This document shows positions 62,636-64,000 of a stretch of 64,000 bases of DNA, one piece after another; the first letter of the stretch is position 1; every line of letters starts with the position of its first letter. The stretch comes from Oceanicola sp. 22II-s10i. GTDB taxonomy: Bacteria > Pseudomonadota > Alphaproteobacteria > Rhodobacterales > Rhodobacteraceae. The DNA lies in contig NZ_AQQU01000002.1 of the NCBI RefSeq assembly GCF_002210105.1, positions 186,001 to 250,000 on the forward strand, in the 5' to 3' direction. Both the position numbers and the translations under genes were made by a program. The notes under the pieces are model-generated. The model worked only from the letters and a program-made list of their open reading frames with translations. It ran no database searches and was not told where the DNA came from.

Positions 62636-63100
62636 TCATGCCGCCTCGGCCGCCGCGCGCATGGCGGCGACGTCAATCTTGACCATCTGCATCATGGCCG
62701 CCATCGCGGCCTGTGCCCCGGCATTGCCGCGCGACATCAGCGTGACGGCCTCGGCCGGGACGATCTGCCAGGACAGGCCCCAGCGGTCACGGATCCAGCC
62801 GCACTGCACCTCGGTTCCGCCGGCGGCGAGGATGGCCGCCCATATCCGGTCGGTCTCGGCCTGATCCTCGGTGGTGATGCAGATCGAGGCGGCCTCGGTA
62901 TGGGGAAACTGCGGGCCGCCGTTCAGGATCTGGTAGGGCGCGCCCATCAGGGTGAACTCCACGATCAGCGGCGGCTTTGTCGGGTCGGGGGCGAAGCGTC
63001 CCCGTATCTCGCTGTCGGGCAGGAGCGAGACGTAGAACTCCGCCGCCTCGTGCCCGTCGTTGTCATACCACAGGCAGGTCCGTATCGCGTTGGGTTGCAC
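62636..63100 (-). CDS. VOC family protein (PhnB/3-demethylubiquinone-methyltransferase-like)
   Basis: A 154-residue VOC protein. RTCLWYDNDGHEAAEFYVSLLPDSEI and LNGGPQFPHTEAASICI are the PF06983 signatures; the C-terminal GWIRDRWGLSWQIVP is the conserved end strand. The function of this group is unknown; many occur as antibiotic- or stress-related proteins. The start is a GTG (63100) with GGAGGAGTGAGG upstream, four bases after the stop of the DHFR-fold gene. Together with that gene it forms a minus-strand operon with a TetR regulator. Confidence 0.82.
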   Translation of the reverse strand: MQPNAIRTCLWYDNDGHEAAEFYVSLLPDSEIRGRFAPDPTKPPLIVEFTLMGAPYQILNGGPQFPHTEAASICITTEDQAETDRIWAAILAAGGTEVQCGWIRDRWGLSWQIVPAEAVTLMSRGNAGAQAAMAAMMQMVKIDVAAMRAAAEAA

Positions 63101-63104
63101 GGCC

Positions 63105-63719
63105 TCACTCCTCCAGCCGGAAGGTGCCGATCGGAACCTCGCCCGCCGGTTCGTAGACATTCATCTGAACCCCGGTCCCCGAGGTGGCGCTGTCGGTAAG
63201 CCTGAGCGCGCCGGGTTTGGCGACATCGCCGAAGAACCGCTTGCCGCGGCCCAGCAGGACCGGGAAGTGCCAGACCTGCATCGTGTCCCAGATCCCGGCG
63301 TTCAGGATCAGCTGCGTCATGGTCGAGCTGCCCTGCACCAGCAGCGGCGGACCGTCCTCGGCCTTGAGCGCGCTGAGCCGCGCGACGGGATCATCGCCGA
63401 GCGCCTCGGCCGGGCCCCAGTCCAGCGTGTCGGCATGGTGGGTCGCCACGTATTTCGTCGCGCCGTTGATCAGCTTGCCCATCGGGTCGTCCGGCACCTT
63501 GGGCCAGTGCGCGGCGAAGATGTCGTAGGTCTTGCGCCCCAGGACGAGGTCGAAGGGCTGGCCCATCTTTGAGCCCATCTTGCCCATCATGACCTCGTCC
63601 CAGAAGGTGACGGACCAGCCTTCGTGGGCAAAGCCGCCATCGGGGTCTTCCCCGGGGCCGCCGGGGGCCTGCATGACGCCGTCGAGCGACAGGAAAACGG
63701 CAAGATCCAGAGTGCGCAT
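63105..63719 (-). CDS. dihydrofolate reductase-fold (RibD C-terminal domain) family protein
   Basis: A 204-residue YwjB/RibD-C-type protein. LDLAVFLSLDGVMQAPGGPGEDP, FDLVLGRKTYDIFAAHWP and LLVQGSSTMTQLILNAG with VLLGRGKRFFG are the family signatures. These bind NADPH; activity is generally unassigned (not housekeeping DHFR). The ATG overlaps the stop of the upstream TetR gene (TGATG) and its stop is next to the following VOC gene, so the three form an operon. Confidence 0.88.
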   Translation of the reverse strand: MRTLDLAVFLSLDGVMQAPGGPGEDPDGGFAHEGWSVTFWDEVMMGKMGSKMGQPFDLVLGRKTYDIFAAHWPKVPDDPMGKLINGATKYVATHHADTLDWGPAEALGDDPVARLSALKAEDGPPLLVQGSSTMTQLILNAGIWDTMQVWHFPVLLGRGKRFFGDVAKPGALRLTDSATSGTGVQMNVYEPAGEVPIGTFRLEE

Positions 63720-64000
63720 CAGTTTTCTCCCTGTGATGCGGGCTGTCCAAAGAGCAACCGCGTGTAACGGATGAGGTGGTCGATCGTCTCGGCGGCGATC
63801 GCGGTGTCGTTCTTCGCCTTGGCGAGGATGAAGGCGCCCTGGATCACCGCCTGGGTGTGCAGGGCAAAGCTTTCGGGCGTGATCCCGGTCACCCCATGCG
63901 CGGCCATCGCGGCGGCGATGTCCGGCTCCAGCGTGGCGGCATGCGCGGTGATGCCGGTGTGGCAGGCGGCGCGAATCGCCGGGCTGTCGGCATAGGTTTC
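63719..64000 (-). CDS. TetR/AcrR family regulator, C-terminal part (truncated by window edge)
   Basis: Ninety-three C-terminal residues are visible, including ITAHAATLEPDIAAAMAAHG, QAVIQGAFILAKAKND and HLIRYTRLLFGQP. This matches the ligand-binding C-terminal domain of TetR/AcrR regulators. The DNA-binding N-terminus lies beyond position 64000. It probably represses the coupled DHFR-fold and VOC genes. The stop overlaps the next ATG by TGATG. Confidence 0.82.
   Translation of the reverse strand, partial: ETYADSPAIRAACHTGITAHAATLEPDIAAAMAAHGVTGITPESFALHTQAVIQGAFILAKAKNDTAIAAETIDHLIRYTRLLFGQPASQGEN

Overview
This is a gene-dense, high-GC window (GC about two thirds by eye, strong G/C third-position bias) from an alphaproteobacterium, most likely a marine or phototrophic Rhodobacteraceae (Rhodobacter/Roseobacter group). 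The inference rests on a PccR-type regulator beside propionyl-CoA carboxylase genes with TTTGCAAA operators, a prolyl-tRNA synthetase lacking the editing insertion, an AI-2E/hdaA/ppk1/ppx order, a GTTC-N7-GTTC-like LexA box before dnaE2, and dispersed gene-end repeats. No tRNA, rRNA, CRISPR, transposase or phage gene was recognised. The stretch reads as chromosomal core and metabolic DNA, not as an island.

Layout. 1-4.4 kb: an FMN riboswitch on the minus strand serving a gene left of the window, then a flavodoxin-like protein, a YmdB-type phosphoesterase, a DMT transporter and an SLC13/TrkA-C permease. 4.4-7.8 kb: an Hsp70-like ATPase between two SLC13 permeases whose 3' flanks share an inverted copy of one repeat. 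8-13 kb: a DEAD-box helicase with a repetitive disordered tail, a self-contained XRE regulator/membrane protein pair with tandem operators, and yebC. 13-16.9 kb: argP/argO, a second DMT transporter, hemerythrin, and a lipoprotein cytochrome c. 16.9-20.1 kb: dnaE2 with a LexA box and an in-frame palindromic insertion. 20.2-27.8 kb: a peptide-type ABC importer operon (with a permease-ATPase fusion) flanked by a DUF1028 protein and an enolase-superfamily enzyme.

28-40.4 kb is a propionate module: PccR, an MFS pump, pccB, small lipoproteins, pccA and methylmalonyl-CoA mutase. Together they take propionyl-CoA to succinyl-CoA under a short-chain acyl-CoA sensor; the epimerase is not in the window. 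40.5-48.9 kb: acetyltransferase, TerB/DnaJ protein, nuclease-fold protein, then the minus-strand AI-2E/hdaA/ppk1/ppx set (polyphosphate turnover and DnaA inactivation). 49-53.5 kb: an orphan LuxR, an FAD oxidoreductase, a duplicated structured non-coding element, and proS.

53.6-59.1 kb holds the most system-like novelty: a LysR gene divergent from a five-gene set (NADP-binding reductase, DoxX, DODA-type extradiol dioxygenase, glutathionyl-hydroquinone reductase, two-domain VOC protein) that resembles a catechol/quinone stress operon. A SnoaL-like secreted protein lies downstream of the LysR gene and shares a motif with the main promoter. 59.1-64 kb: a TakP-like TRAP transporter for small organic acids, then a VOC protein, a RibD/DHFR-fold protein and a truncated TetR regulator.
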